Below, piece after piece: positions 1-10,700 of a stretch of DNA of 64,000 bases. The notes below the pieces were generated by a model that was not told the origin of the DNA, did not search any database, and worked only from the letters and a program-made list of their open reading frames with translations. The stretch comes from Pinguiococcus pyrenoidosus (Eukaryota > Sar > Pinguiophyceae > Pinguiochrysidales > Pinguiochrysidaceae): positions 1 through 64,000 of the forward strand of contig JAAMXY010000039.1 in assembly GCA_019677205.1 (NCBI GenBank). Reading direction: 5' to 3'. Position numbers and translations under genes: made by a program. Each line of letters opens with the position of its first letter. Positions within the stretch are counted from its first letter, which is position 1.

Positions 1-16
1 GAGAGGCAGAGAGAGT

Positions 17-50
<34 letters not shown>

Positions 51-58
51 AACAGAGA
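1..58. repeat. (GA)n purine microsatellite
   Basis: The first 58 bases are almost pure GA/GAA dinucleotide repeat, running into a purine-rich leader (59-156) before the first gene. It probably lies in the 5' untranslated or promoter region of the gene starting at 157; an in-frame TGA at 16 stops that frame from extending further left. Confidence 0.85.
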
Positions 59-156
59 AACGAAAAAGATAGGGAAAACTTCGCAGAACAAGGGAAAGAA
101 GAAGAAGAGCAGCAGAGAGTGTCTGACGAAAAAAGAATCAGAGAGCAGCTGACGAG

Positions 157-3123
157 ATGAAGATTCGCTTCCTCAACGCACATACGGAGCTCTACAGCGC
201 GGCGCTCAAAAGGCGGAGAGACGAGGGACAAGAAGTTCAACGGAAGCACAAGCGGATAAAAGTGAGGACGCCTGCGGCGCCAACATTTGAGAAGGTGATG
301 ACGAATTTCAAACTCACCAGCTTCCTCAGTGGCCTTGTAGTGGTGCACAAGGCAGACGATGAGAGCGTGGCTTTCGGAGCGGAGGATTCCCGCCAAGATC
401 GCCGCAAGGGGATCTGCCTGGAGCATCCGGAATCCTTTGGGCGCGAACCGGCAAGACACTTCCTGGATGTTCTGGCGACCACTCGCAGACATGCGGACGA
501 GGCTGGGGAGGCGACTGGATCCACTCGTCTTGGAATGTGCACATTGCCCGTACCGATTTCCAGATTCTGCCTATCCAAAGGGAGGGCATGTCTCGCCGAG
601 ATGCAAAGCATTCTACGGACGGCGATAGCGAGTACGGGAATGGTCGTACTGCAACGAGGCAATTGCGAGGCGAGGTCAGACGCGTGGCTCTTCGCAGGAG
701 CAACGGAGCCCGGGCTCGCACCGTGGTCGCAAAAGGAAGCAAAGGCCCGCGAGAAGCAGGGAAGCAAAGCCCATCGCGCAAGGCTGCGAAGAAGGATGCG
801 AACCGTGAAGCAGCGAAAAAAAGAAGAAGACGCACCCGCAAACGCACCAGCATGCGCCGCAAGAAGCGCCACAACAGATGCAACGCCGTACTTCCAGGAG
901 CCTCCTGGGAGCCACGTTGGGAGCATCGGGGAACGAGGCGGGGCTGATGGGGATAGCATCCTGCAAGCATGCAAAGTCTACACAGCCCTCCCGGCTTACG
1001 CAGAGGCTGCTGTGGAGTCGACGCCGCGCAAGCTTTGCCCTTCGAAGACGCCTGCCGGTTGCATCTGTGAGCCACTGCTCTACCGTCACGGAGGCACCGC
1101 GCCGAAGCGTACTTTGGGTGGGATCCTTGACGAAGCCGGGTGCTCTTCAAAGCATCACATCCGGTGGATGTCTTTGCAGACAGCAAACGCCAGTTTTCCC
1201 TTCGAGGTTGGGAATGGCAGTGGCCAAGGAGATGGGCGAGATGCCTACAAGGTCGACACTCCCAACGTTGCGCTGCGCCCGCTGGCCGCGGCGGAGGCAA
1301 GCGTGCTGTCGCAATGCATTCCCACTGAGGAAGACAAATCGCGATATGCAAGGTTGCTTTCCAAGGCGTCCATCCCCAAAAGGCTCTGGCTCTGGCCCTG
1401 CACCGTTGGCGAAGACGCTCCGAGTGTACCACCGAGTTTCAAAGTAAGCCTCGGCAGCGTGCTGGGTTCGACTGCGTTGCTTCCAGTCCGTTCAGAGGTG
1501 AAACTAGAGCTCCCTTTCCTACGAATGGCAGCAAAGGGTGGAAACGTGTGCGCAAGAGGTCCGCTGGACACCCAGAAGCCCCCTGCCGTGCTTGGGGGTC
1601 TGTACATTTCCTCGGGGAGCATCCCCGACGCTGAGAATTCCCAGCGCTTCGGGATGGCATACGTCCTCGGCTTTTGCAGCATGCAGCGGTTGTCGATCGG
1701 CCGCCTAGAGCTGCGGCTCAAAGAACCCCCTGCTTGGGCTCCCATCGCGACCCGGACCGATCGCGGGGATTGGATTGCTAGGCTCCAGAGCAACAGCGGA
1801 CGAGGACCGGACCCATCGGCGCTCTTGATGACATCGGCGGACATTGTGAGACCACGTGCAGGCGTTGCCAGTCTTCGACGATCCGAAACCTGTACGATGG
1901 GGGCATGGCCGCCGAAATCCAAATCCGAATCGGATGCGGGAATGGAAGCGGAGACCGAAATGGAAGTGGAAGCGGAATTGGAAGCGGAATTGGAAGTGGA
2001 ACCGGAATTGGAAGCGGAAGCGGAAGCGGAAGCGGAAGCGGAAGCGAATGTGGAGGTGGAAGCACAATCCAAGTCGGAATCGCTGGACCGGGAGCTTCGT
2101 GATGAAGGACACCGGAAAATGCAGCAAGTTCCGTCTGCGCGGCACAAGACCTCCGATCGTGGCTGCGCCGCGCTGCGTCGGTCGAAGGACTGCAGTAGGA
2201 GTTTGTTCGAGGCGTATCTGTCTCTGCGTAGCAACTCCCGTGGTGGTGGGGCACCGCCTGTCACCAAGTCAGCGGGGAGGGAGGTGCGCGCTAGCCCTGT
2301 CCAGAACGAATCAGACTCCAACAAACGCCTGTCGGTGCGGAAACAAGGGAAAGACATTTTTCGTCGAGAGAAAAGCAGGATCTCGGGGAAAGACGAGGGC
2401 GATGACGTGCGAAGGCAAATCGTCTTTGCTGAGGATGTCATAGACGCGAGGCTTTCATTGGTGCGGCGCACGGCTTCGCTTGGCGTGACCTGCGTTGATT
2501 GTCTGCTGCCGCAAGGCGTGGACTTTGAGCTGGAGGAAAGCGTCGGCGGGCGCCTGCTCTTCGCGGACACAATCAATCTGCAGGAAAGACTGTCCGAGAT
2601 CGTGACGGACATCCTGGGGGTCATCGAGCGGTATCAAGTCTTCTGGCTGCTCTTCGTTGGCAGCCGATTTGCTACCATGGCCCAAGCGGCGGCGTCCAAT
2701 CTCATCGTCAAGCTCCAAGCCGCCTGTTCGAATGTGCCCGTGAAGATCGTTTCTCGATTCGCTGCTTCCGAGGAGCAAGCCGCGGTCCTGCTTCGGGCTG
2801 CTTTGGGAAGAACGGCTTCCGAACCCGGCGCGGGAAGCTCCGAGGCGTTTGATGCCGCCCTTGGCAGCGACTATGAGTACGCCCTGCTCTGCCGCTTCCC
2901 AGTCCTGAGCGGCACAAATTGTCGCTCCCTGCTTGCTTCAGTTGGCCTGGCAGCATCGCTGGGATCGCCCTTGCAGGGTGCGTCCGCTGCCAGCGAGACG
3001 GAGAGCGGCTGGACTCGGGGCGTCCGGAAGGAAGGCTTGTCCGTGAGGATGGAATCCGATGCGAAGCTCGAGAAGCTCTTCCGCATCAGCCACGCCACTG
3101 CGGGAGCACGACAGGCGTGGTAG
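157..3123 (+). CDS. Large protein with possible XPF-like C-terminal domain (SHOC1/ZIP2-like, tentative)
   Basis: Uninterrupted 988-codon frame starting at the first ATG after the in-frame TGA at 16. Most of the protein is basic and disordered, with no fold I recognise for residues 1-740. An acidic Glu/Ala tract (about residues 590-640) is encoded by a hexanucleotide repeat. The last 200 residues look folded: an alternating strand/helix stretch (CVDCLLPQGVDFELEE, then VFWLLFVG) followed by a helical segment containing LLCRFPVLSGTNCRSLL, which resembles the helix-hairpin-helix after the inactive XPF-like nuclease fold of meiotic SHOC1/ZIP2 proteins. That order (strand, long helix, strand, helix, FP-x-(V/L) hairpin) is the only basis for the family guess. 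It could equally be an unrelated lineage-specific protein. The end of the frame is convergent with the plastid-targeted gene on the other strand. Confidence 0.55.
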   Translation: MKIRFLNAHTELYSAALKRRRDEGQEVQRKHKRIKVRTPAAPTFEKVMTNFKLTSFLSGLVVVHKADDESVAFGAEDSRQDRRKGICLEHPESFGREPARHFLDVLATTRRHADEAGEATGSTRLGMCTLPVPISRFCLSKGRACLAEMQSILRTAIASTGMVVLQRGNCEARSDAWLFAGATEPGLAPWSQKEAKAREKQGSKAHRARLRRRMRTVKQRKKEEDAPANAPACAARSATTDATPYFQEPPGSHVGSIGERGGADGDSILQACKVYTALPAYAEAAVESTPRKLCPSKTPAGCICEPLLYRHGGTAPKRTLGGILDEAGCSSKHHIRWMSLQTANASFPFEVGNGSGQGDGRDAYKVDTPNVALRPLAAAEASVLSQCIPTEEDKSRYARLLSKASIPKRLWLWPCTVGEDAPSVPPSFKVSLGSVLGSTALLPVRSEVKLELPFLRMAAKGGNVCARGPLDTQKPPAVLGGLYISSGSIPDAENSQRFGMAYVLGFCSMQRLSIGRLELRLKEPPAWAPIATRTDRGDWIARLQSNSGRGPDPSALLMTSADIVRPRAGVASLRRSETCTMGAWPPKSKSESDAGMEAETEMEVEAELEAELEVEPELEAEAEAEAEAEANVEVEAQSKSESLDRELRDEGHRKMQQVPSARHKTSDRGCAALRRSKDCSRSLFEAYLSLRSNSRGGGAPPVTKSAGREVRASPVQNESDSNKRLSVRKQGKDIFRREKSRISGKDEGDDVRRQIVFAEDVIDARLSLVRRTASLGVTCVDCLLPQGVDFELEESVGGRLLFADTINLQERLSEIVTDILGVIERYQVFWLLFVGSRFATMAQAAASNLIVKLQAACSNVPVKIVSRFAASEEQAAVLLRAALGRTASEPGAGSSEAFDAALGSDYEYALLCRFPVLSGTNCRSLLASVGLAASLGSPLQGASAASETESGWTRGVRKEGLSVRMESDAKLEKLFRISHATAGARQAW
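1942..2064 (+). repeat. Coding hexanucleotide repeat (GAAGCG/GGAATT type), Glu-Ala tract
   Basis: About 120 bp of imperfect 6-bp units (GAAGCG, GAAGTG, GAATTG) inside the first gene, read as alternating Glu-Ala, Glu-Val and Glu-Leu dipeptides. The unit length is a multiple of three, so expansion keeps the frame open. Similar coding hexamer tracts occur at 31481-31565 and 38731-38815. Confidence 0.85.
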
Positions 3124-3439
3124 TCGGTGATCCGGGGACCCGACCAGGGAGTCACGGTACGGGAAGAAACAAAACAACCATTCCTCTCTTCTAGAACTCT
3201 GAGAAGAAGACGCCTTCGCCTTGTTATCACATCCGCATACTCGTCGAGCGCAACCTTCGCCATTGCGTCCCAACGCAAGTGTCATCCGACTCCACACGAT
3301 GATAGGTGACAACATTCCACATACGCCACACAACAACAGATTTGCGTCCACGCTGAGGTTGTTCAATTACAGTCGGCCCACTTTGCCGCCGGCAACTCGC
3401 CTGCCGTCGTCGTCGTCGTCTCCGCTTCGCTTCCCACGC
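3124..3439. other. Convergent intergenic gap
   Basis: 316 bp between two facing stop codons; it should hold both 3' untranslated regions. Short open frames here show no family resemblance, and I see no RNA gene. Confidence 0.6.
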
Positions 3440-3880
3440 CTAATAAAGCTGATCGGCCGAGGGGATGAGCGCGGCCACCACGACGCACAGGCCGACGAAG
3501 GCCGCCGCGGCACCGGCGCCCTTCAGAAACCGTCCCGCGTTCTGGGTCTCCGTCGTCTCCACCATCTTCGGCTGCACCGCCCAGATGTTGCTCTTGCCGT
3601 CCTCGTCGCGGCTGACGCCAATCAGGCCGCGGGTGCTGGGAGTCTGGAAGAACTGCTTATCGAACAGTCCCGGGCGCTCCTCCTCTTCCTGGGCGCTCGC
3701 GGGGGCGGGCGCGGCGGGGGCGGCAACGGGGGCCGGCGCTTCTGCTGCCGGAGTGGCCGGGCTGGCTTCGCGTTCCTCAGAGGCTTTCAGCGAAAACGTC
3801 CTGCGGGCCTGGATGGGAGCCAGGGTGAACCCCTGTGCCATGAGCACGCACGCGGCGAGCACGACTGCCTTGATCATCAT
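3440..3880 (-). CDS. Small plastid-targeted single-pass membrane protein
   Basis: 146-aa protein. The start was chosen at the tandem ATG ATG at 3880 because it places a hydrophobic signal peptide (MMIKAVVLAACVLMAQG) at the N-terminus; an upstream in-frame extension exists but would bury it. The signal peptide is followed directly by Phe (FTLAP) and a basic Ser/Arg stretch, the bipartite signal plus transit peptide pattern of red secondary plastids. Next come an Ala/Pro-rich linker (residues 35-65), a conserved-looking globular segment (GLFDKQFFQTPSTRGLIGV, about 72-90) and one membrane helix near the C-terminus (about 120-140). I infer a thylakoid or envelope protein of the plastid; I do not recognise the family. 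No intron is needed. TAG stop at 3440; the complement of the AATAAA-like sequence nearby overlaps the stop region. Confidence 0.75.
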   Translation of the reverse strand: MMIKAVVLAACVLMAQGFTLAPIQARRTFSLKASEEREASPATPAAEAPAPVAAPAAPAPASAQEEEERPGLFDKQFFQTPSTRGLIGVSRDEDGKSNIWAVQPKMVETTETQNAGRFLKGAGAAAAFVGLCVVVAALIPSADQLY

Positions 3881-4793
3881 GGTCTGTGGAAGAAGAGGCG
3901 GAGGAGCACGACTGGCGCCGGGGAACGCGGGGCAGCGGCGCCGAGGTGACGTATACCCAGTCAGAAGAAACACGTGGCCAGCTTCCACTTTGGAATAGCA
4001 CAGCAGCGGAGGATCCAGCTTTTGGGCTTGAAGGCGGCTGCAGAGAACGACCAATGGGGATACCTATTCTGCGAAGACTTCCAATGAAAACGCTCGCTGG
4101 CGTATATTTTATATTTCATAAATATATTTTAATATTTATAAACTTTTAACACATTATAATTTATGATGATGTAATTTACATGAATATTTTGAAATACATT
4201 TAAATACACGCCCGGAGAAGCGGTTGCGGTTCGAGGTTTTGGTTTTAGGACTTTCGAACCCAGAAACTTGAGACTTTCGAAAGACTTGAGTTCACATCAG
4301 CTGAGATGACCTGTTCTTTGGCATGCTGAAAGCGGAATGCCGTTTCTCTTCAATGCAGCTATATTGCTGAAGCAAAGCTTCGAAGAAGAATCCACGAAGT
4401 TCTTCCGCCTTCCTCATTTGTTCTCGTGGCATCAACCAATGAAGCATCCCCAAGACACGCTGAGACGAAACGCTCATTTTAACTTGGCGTTCCGCAGGCA
4501 AAATAAGATCTTCACTTTCGTCCCCCTTAATCACCAATTAAACGCAATCTGTGAAGTATTCCCCTGTACATTCGGTACTTAACTCAACTTTCTGCCACGG
4601 GCAATTCGGGTAGCTCAAGCGGCGTTGTTGGGCGCGGCGGAGCGCGTCCCCCAGCACTACCTTCGGCGCCTTTGTCCTCTGCCTCCTTCGCGCAGGATCA
4701 TGAATCAGGGGAGCCGCTGAGAGCGCGGGCGAGAGAGATCGGACCGGAGGCTCACACGAGGAAGCCGCTCTTCCGGGCTGCTTCCCCTGCAGC
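3881..4793. other. Divergent intergenic region with AT-rich island
   Basis: About 910 bp between the divergent plastid-protein gene (minus) and the TULIP-PqiA gene (plus). Bases 4081-4205 are strikingly AT-rich (long TATATTTTAT, TAATATTTAT runs) against GC-rich surroundings. CCAAT motifs occur near 4050 and 4436. The short frames at 4292-4582 show no codon structure I would defend. It probably contains the promoters of both flanking genes. Confidence 0.5.
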
Positions 4794-7700
4794 ATGCGCC
4801 TCCTTCATCCGGTGCTCTGCGCGTCGCTTCTGTCGGCGGCACTCGCCAGAGTGCCCCCGAGAGAGACGCATGAGGATGGGAGGCAGCGACAGAGCGCATT
4901 GTCGGTAGGGAGGCATCAAACTTTGGCAGAATTCGCGCCCAAAGGCCACCGCTTACCGCCGCCGGAATTCCCCGCAGCACAAGAAGCTGGCTCCGCCGCC
5001 TCTTCGCGTACCCACTTCACGCCGGCTCTCCACCTGCGACAGCGGCCTCGACTGCTGGCTCCAGAACATCCAGTTTGACATCCCAAAGATCACGGTGAAG
5101 GACATCAAGGTGCGTAGAAGGACCGACCATCTAGCCTGGCGCGGCGCCGACCGTGGGCGCTTTGGGGACTTGGTGGAGGAGGCTGCTCGCGAGAGGCTCA
5201 TTCGCTCGGTGCCTGTACAGGTTGGCGTGCTGAAGTACGATCTCACGGTAGAGGGCCTCACGTGCTACGGCGTCTCCATCGACGGGATCGACTCGTCGTA
5301 CCTGCCCGAGGGAGCGGTGGACGCGACGGTGAAGAACGTGGCGACGAGCTGCAAGGGCGGCAAGTGGAAGCTGAAGGGCATCACCACGTACAAGGGCTCG
5401 CTTTCCGTAAAAATCAAGAAGGCCACCATGGCTTGCGCCGTTTCGGTCCTGCCCAATGAGCAGGGCTTGCCGTGGACCGCCCACGTGCCGAGCTGCAAAG
5501 TCTCCAGCGTGAAAGTCAGCTACCACATCGGGGACAGTAGCATCGGCTGGATTCTGGACGTTCTTCAATCCGAGATTACGCCGATCATCGAAAAGAATGT
5601 GAAGAAGGCGCTTTGCAAGCTGGCGAGCGACGGAGCCGAGACCAAGCTGACCCCGCTGCTGCAGAAGCAGGTGGACCCCGCCATAGAAAGAGTGATCGCC
5701 AGCGAACCGTCGATCGTGCCAAGCTTCCCCTACGAGACGCTGGATTGGGGTGATGACATGCTGACACGACTACTGGCTGCGGCTTCGACGTGGATAGAGA
5801 ACGAAGTCGACAAGCGCTTAGATGACCTGACCAAGGGGACAGGAGAACTGGAGATTCCCGTGAACAAGTCCACGACCCTCACAGGGATCCTGGGACACAC
5901 CGTCACGTATACCCTGCAGGCGGTCAAGCTGGGCGGGCTCACCGCCCTGGAAGACGTGTCGTTCTTGACACCCAGCACCGAGAGCAGCGCGGTCCTGGAG
6001 TCGGAGTTCAAAATGCAAGCGCTGTCGGCATCGGTGGAACTAAGAACTCTGGTGCACGAAGTGGAGAATGCCGGCGGCAATACCCTGGACGAGTCCTTCG
6101 TCTTCGAGGTGGAGATGAGCGATCTGCAGTTCGCTGGGTCGCTGATCGCGGCCGTCGAGCTGGCCTCACTGAGAGGGCTTCTGCTTGGCGAGGTCGCTCA
6201 GGTTGCATGCCTCCTTGACACGGTCCGGGACCTCCGCTTGTCAAGCCTAGACGTTGAGGTGGACGTGGGGAAGATTACGATCTACGAGCCAGATGCGCCA
6301 AGCCTGGAGAGCGACGTGGACGACTTGATAAACAACGGGCTCCTGATCTTGACGGAGAACTACCACGATCTGGTCACCAGCTTCATTGCAGGGATGGCCC
6401 AAGGTTCACTGCGCGATGCGGCGAACGACCTGATTTCGTCTTACCTGGACAAACTTCGAAGCGAGAACGACTGCATTCCTCCGGAGACGGAGCCGCTCTA
6501 TGTTGACTGGCAGAGCAGCGCCGCGTTCACGGCGGTTTCCAGCTACGTCAACGATCAGGTCGGGCCAGAAGGCTTGAATGGCTTGATTGATCAAGCGACG
6601 GAGCCCACCCCGGGACAAGTGAGCGTGAAGGTTCCTACGCCGCTGGGCCACTTCCACGACGTCTTCTTGAAGGTGCTCGGGCTCGATACCTTCACCAATC
6701 TGACGGTGCTCACGGCAAGGCCCGACCACGTCATCCACAATGCGGCGTCGCTCCAAACCTTACAGGCGTCCCTGTCATGGCCCCTCATGCACGCCTCCGA
6801 TGTGGAGCTACGCACAAACGCGACCTTCGCGCTGGAGGCCTTGGACGTCAGCATGGACCTTGTGGCGCTGATTGACGTGCATCTTCTCATGAACCAAGAG
6901 GTCGGCGAGATTCTTGACATCCTGAAGATGCAGAACGTCAGCCAGAATGCCGCGTGCCTGTTTGACGCGGTCGCGGACTTGGAAGTGATTCATCCCTCTG
7001 CCAGCATTGACAATGCCTTGATCACCTTCAAGGGCAAGGAGGTGGGGAAAGATGTCACTCCTGTCGTGCAAGGAGCGATCAACGAGGTCCTCAAGTATGG
7101 CGCGGGCGTCTTCAATGACGTGTCCGACCTGATGGCAACGGATGCTGCCTATGTCTGCAGTGGCCAGGCGATTCCGTATCCTGAGGCATGTCCGCTGCCA
7201 AAGGCCATCCGCCCGACCTGCGAGGACAGCGTCCTCGGTTGTCTGTACGAGCAAGTGAGCCTGGAGGTCCCGGATGTCAGCCTTGCGGAATGGGGCCTCG
7301 AGCTCAACATCTCGAGCGTCCAGTGCGAGACGCTTGGAGGCCTGAACTTCACCAGCTCGACGTCGAACGACGATCTTCACCTCGATATCCGGAATGCGTC
7401 GTTTGGCTGCTTCGGCCAGTGGGCTTTCCGTGCTGACGCCATCTCGGGTCCGTATGCGGGTGACTTCTGCGCAACTATTGAAGGCTTTTCGCTCGGCTTT
7501 GATGCGGAGATGGGAGTTGGGGAGGTTCTCCCGTCCTACGTTGAGATGGTCAATTGCCGGATGAGCGACGTGGACGTCTCCATCGAGTTCCATGATGGAG
7601 GACCGCTGGGGTTCGCCCTGAACGTAGCGCGTCGCTACATCGACATCGGTGTCGAGAAGCTCTTCGAAAGCGGGGCGTGCACCATCGCGACGACCTTGGT

Positions 7701-10700
7701 CAATCCGCTTCTGGCGAGAGTGGTGCAGAATGAAGTGGATCCAGCCCTTCAAGCGATCATGGACAACGAACCAGCAGCAGTTCCGGAGGCCGATGGCATG
7801 CTCAACTGGCAGCAAGTGTCATGGTACCACGCTTTGGAGACTGCCGTCGACGCCGTGCTTTCTCCAAGCAGTACTTGCGCGGGCATCAATGCGATCGTCG
7901 ACTGGTGGACGAACTCCACCGGTCAGCTGGCTGTCCCCCTGGACTTGAATGTGTCGATTCCGCTGGCGGGAGACGCCTTCGTCGAAGTCGAGCTGCAGAG
8001 CGTTCACCTTAGCGGCTTGAGCACCTTCGAAGACCTGGCTTTGCTGCACGCGACAGCCCCAAACGTCCTTCAGAGCAGCTTCCACCTCCGTGACGTGGCC
8101 TTCGCGCTAGAAATGGTGGTGCGGACGAACTACTCGCTGGCAAGCGTATTGGAGGAACGCGTGACCTTCCAGCTGGAAATGGAAGACCTTACCGGAATCG
8201 CGGATCTGGTGGTCGGCGTCGACCAGAATCGGTTCGAAGCTCTGCACCTAGACCAGGCGACGGAGATGGGCTGTCTGCTTGATACCGTGCGAAACCTCAC
8301 GGTCGCCTCCTTAACTCTTGGCGTGGGCAGCATGGCTGCCGAGCTTCTTCCGCGGTCGCCGGTGTCCGGCATGCAGGCGGACGTGATCGACTTGGTGAAC
8401 AACATCCTGGTCGTGCTGAGTGGGCAGGACTTTGAGCAGTTGTTGTCTGCCCTAGTCGCGGGGCTTGCCCAAGGACCCATAAGAGACGCATTCAACGCCT
8501 TGCTTTCCGAAGAACTTCGGGAACTTGCGCAAAGCAATCCGGAGTGCCCGGCGCATGGAGCGAAGCCGGCAGATGGATACGTAGAGTTCAACAGCAGTGC
8601 GTTCATCGGAGCCTTCGACAAGCTCGTGGACGACATCATGGGACCCAGTGGCCTGAATCGCCTGGCCGAGTGCTTGACGAATGGGACGGGGCTCGTGCAT
8701 GAGCAGGTAGAAGTCAGTGGCGCGGCGCCTCCCCTGGATGTGACGCTCTTCGGACTGATGACGTTCTTCGAGATGGACCTCCTCCGTCCCTCGCCCGCCA
8801 ATGCCTATCTGCTGACCAATCTGCTGGGCGTGGGAGGCCGCGATGGAGCTTTGGGTTCAGGCTTCGTCGGATTGGCGGCTCAGAACGAGTCGTTCGGGCT
8901 CGTTGTCGATGTGCCCAATGGTTTCGCTGCCGAGGTGGCGCTGCAGAACCTTGCGCTCGGTCTTGACGTCACGACGGAGGTCAACAGAACGAAGCTGTTC
9001 AATCTCACGGTTGGGCAGCTGCAGACGCCAAGCTGCATTGCTTCCAGCATGGATGAGTTCGTAATCGACGCTTTCTCCGCGGACTTCAGCAGCGTGACCC
9101 TCGGCTTGCAGCAGGATGGCCAGGTGTATACCAGCGACCTGACCGCAGTGCTGAGAGATCTGCTCTCCTATGCTGAGGACCACGGTGCCCTAGAGATGGC
9201 GAACGCAGCGATTCTGCAGAACCTAGAGGAGTCGCAGCGAAGGTGTGCCGAGGGCCAATCCAATGCTGATGAGGGATCCACTGCCGGGGATGAGGACGAT
9301 GCCTCCGTTTGGAATCTCCTGATTGTGTGCCTTCTCGGGCTTGTGCTCCTCCTTGCCCTAGTTTGGGCGGGGGTTCGGTACTGCAGGTCTCTTAGCGGGA
9401 GAAGCTGCGATCAGGGCATGGAGCTTGCTTTCCTGAAGCCAACCGAAAGTGCGAGCGCGTCGCTGGCCGGCTACAGCCCGCTGGAAGGGAAGGAAGATGG
9501 AGCTGAGGGGCAGAATCCGTACAGCGGGAGGGACCTCGTGCTCGATACCAAGGGAGACGCGGAGTTGCGTCTGGTTGGGCCAGCGCTTGTGCAGCATCCG
9601 CGCATCCCGCTTTGGGTGCGCCTTGGCGTCCCTTCTGCAAGCTTCCTGACGATCGGCCTTTTCATTTGGTCCAACCTCAGCGCCGGAGCCGACGTGCTCC
9701 TGACGTTGACGGCCGAGGACGGCTTCGAGTATGCTCCCGAATCGCTCATGACCTTCACGCTGGCGAACACCGTCCGGGATATGTGGAACGCGAAGGTGTA
9801 TCCCTTGGCCGTTCTGGTGGCGGTCTTCAGCGGAGGCTGGCCGTATGTGAAGCTGGTTCTCATGGTGTGCTGCTGGGTTCTCCCGCCACGACTCTTGTCC
9901 GCGGGCCTTCGCGACAAGATGCTCTGCTACTTGGACTTCCTCGGCAAGTGGTCTCTCATCGACGCCTACGTGGGCGTGCTCCTGATGGCCGCTTTCCGCT
10001 TGGATATCATGCTCGAGATGGATGGGGCGTACTTGGACGTGGATGTGGTCGTGAAACCCGAGTGGGGCTACTACAGCTTCCTCATCGCCACGATGGCGTC
10101 GCTAGCGCTGAGCCACGTCGTCCTCGCGATGCACCGCCGCGCAGAGAGCCATGCCACAGACCCGGAGCACGGCAAGCGAGAGACGCTGTCCTCCCATCTG
10201 TTTCAGCATCCGACAAGAAGCAAGTGGGCAGTCCGCCTTACGGCCGTTGGGCGCACTGTGATTTCCTTCTTGATTTGCTTGACTGGCCTTCTGGTCGCAG
10301 TTGGCGCAGCTGTGACCTCCTACCAGTTTGAGTTCAAGGGGCTGACGGGGCTGCTGCTCCAGGACGACGCGACTCGGCCGTTCTCCCTCATATCGACGGG
10401 CCAGATCATTCCGTCGTCTAGCGGGGAGCCGGACAGCTGGGGCGTCCGATTCATCCAAGCGTCCTTCTTCGCCTTCGCTCTTGCGGTGCCGGTCGCCCTG
10501 GTGGTGTCGATGCTGGCGCTCTGGAATGCGAGATTTTCGGTGGCGTCGCTTCGGAGGGTCTTCGTCTTCACCGAGGTGCTCAACGCCTGGTGTGCCGTGG
10601 ACGTCTTTGTCATCAGCCTGCTCGCGGCCGTGTTGGAGATTAGCCAGTTCGCCGAGTTCATCATCGGGGACGACTGCGATGCGATCAACAGGGTGCTGGA

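Noticed and set aside
1705-2254. Minus-strand frames with striking Phe-Arg or Pro-Leu repeats
   Set aside because: They are complements of the Glu-Ala hexamer repeat in the plus-strand gene.
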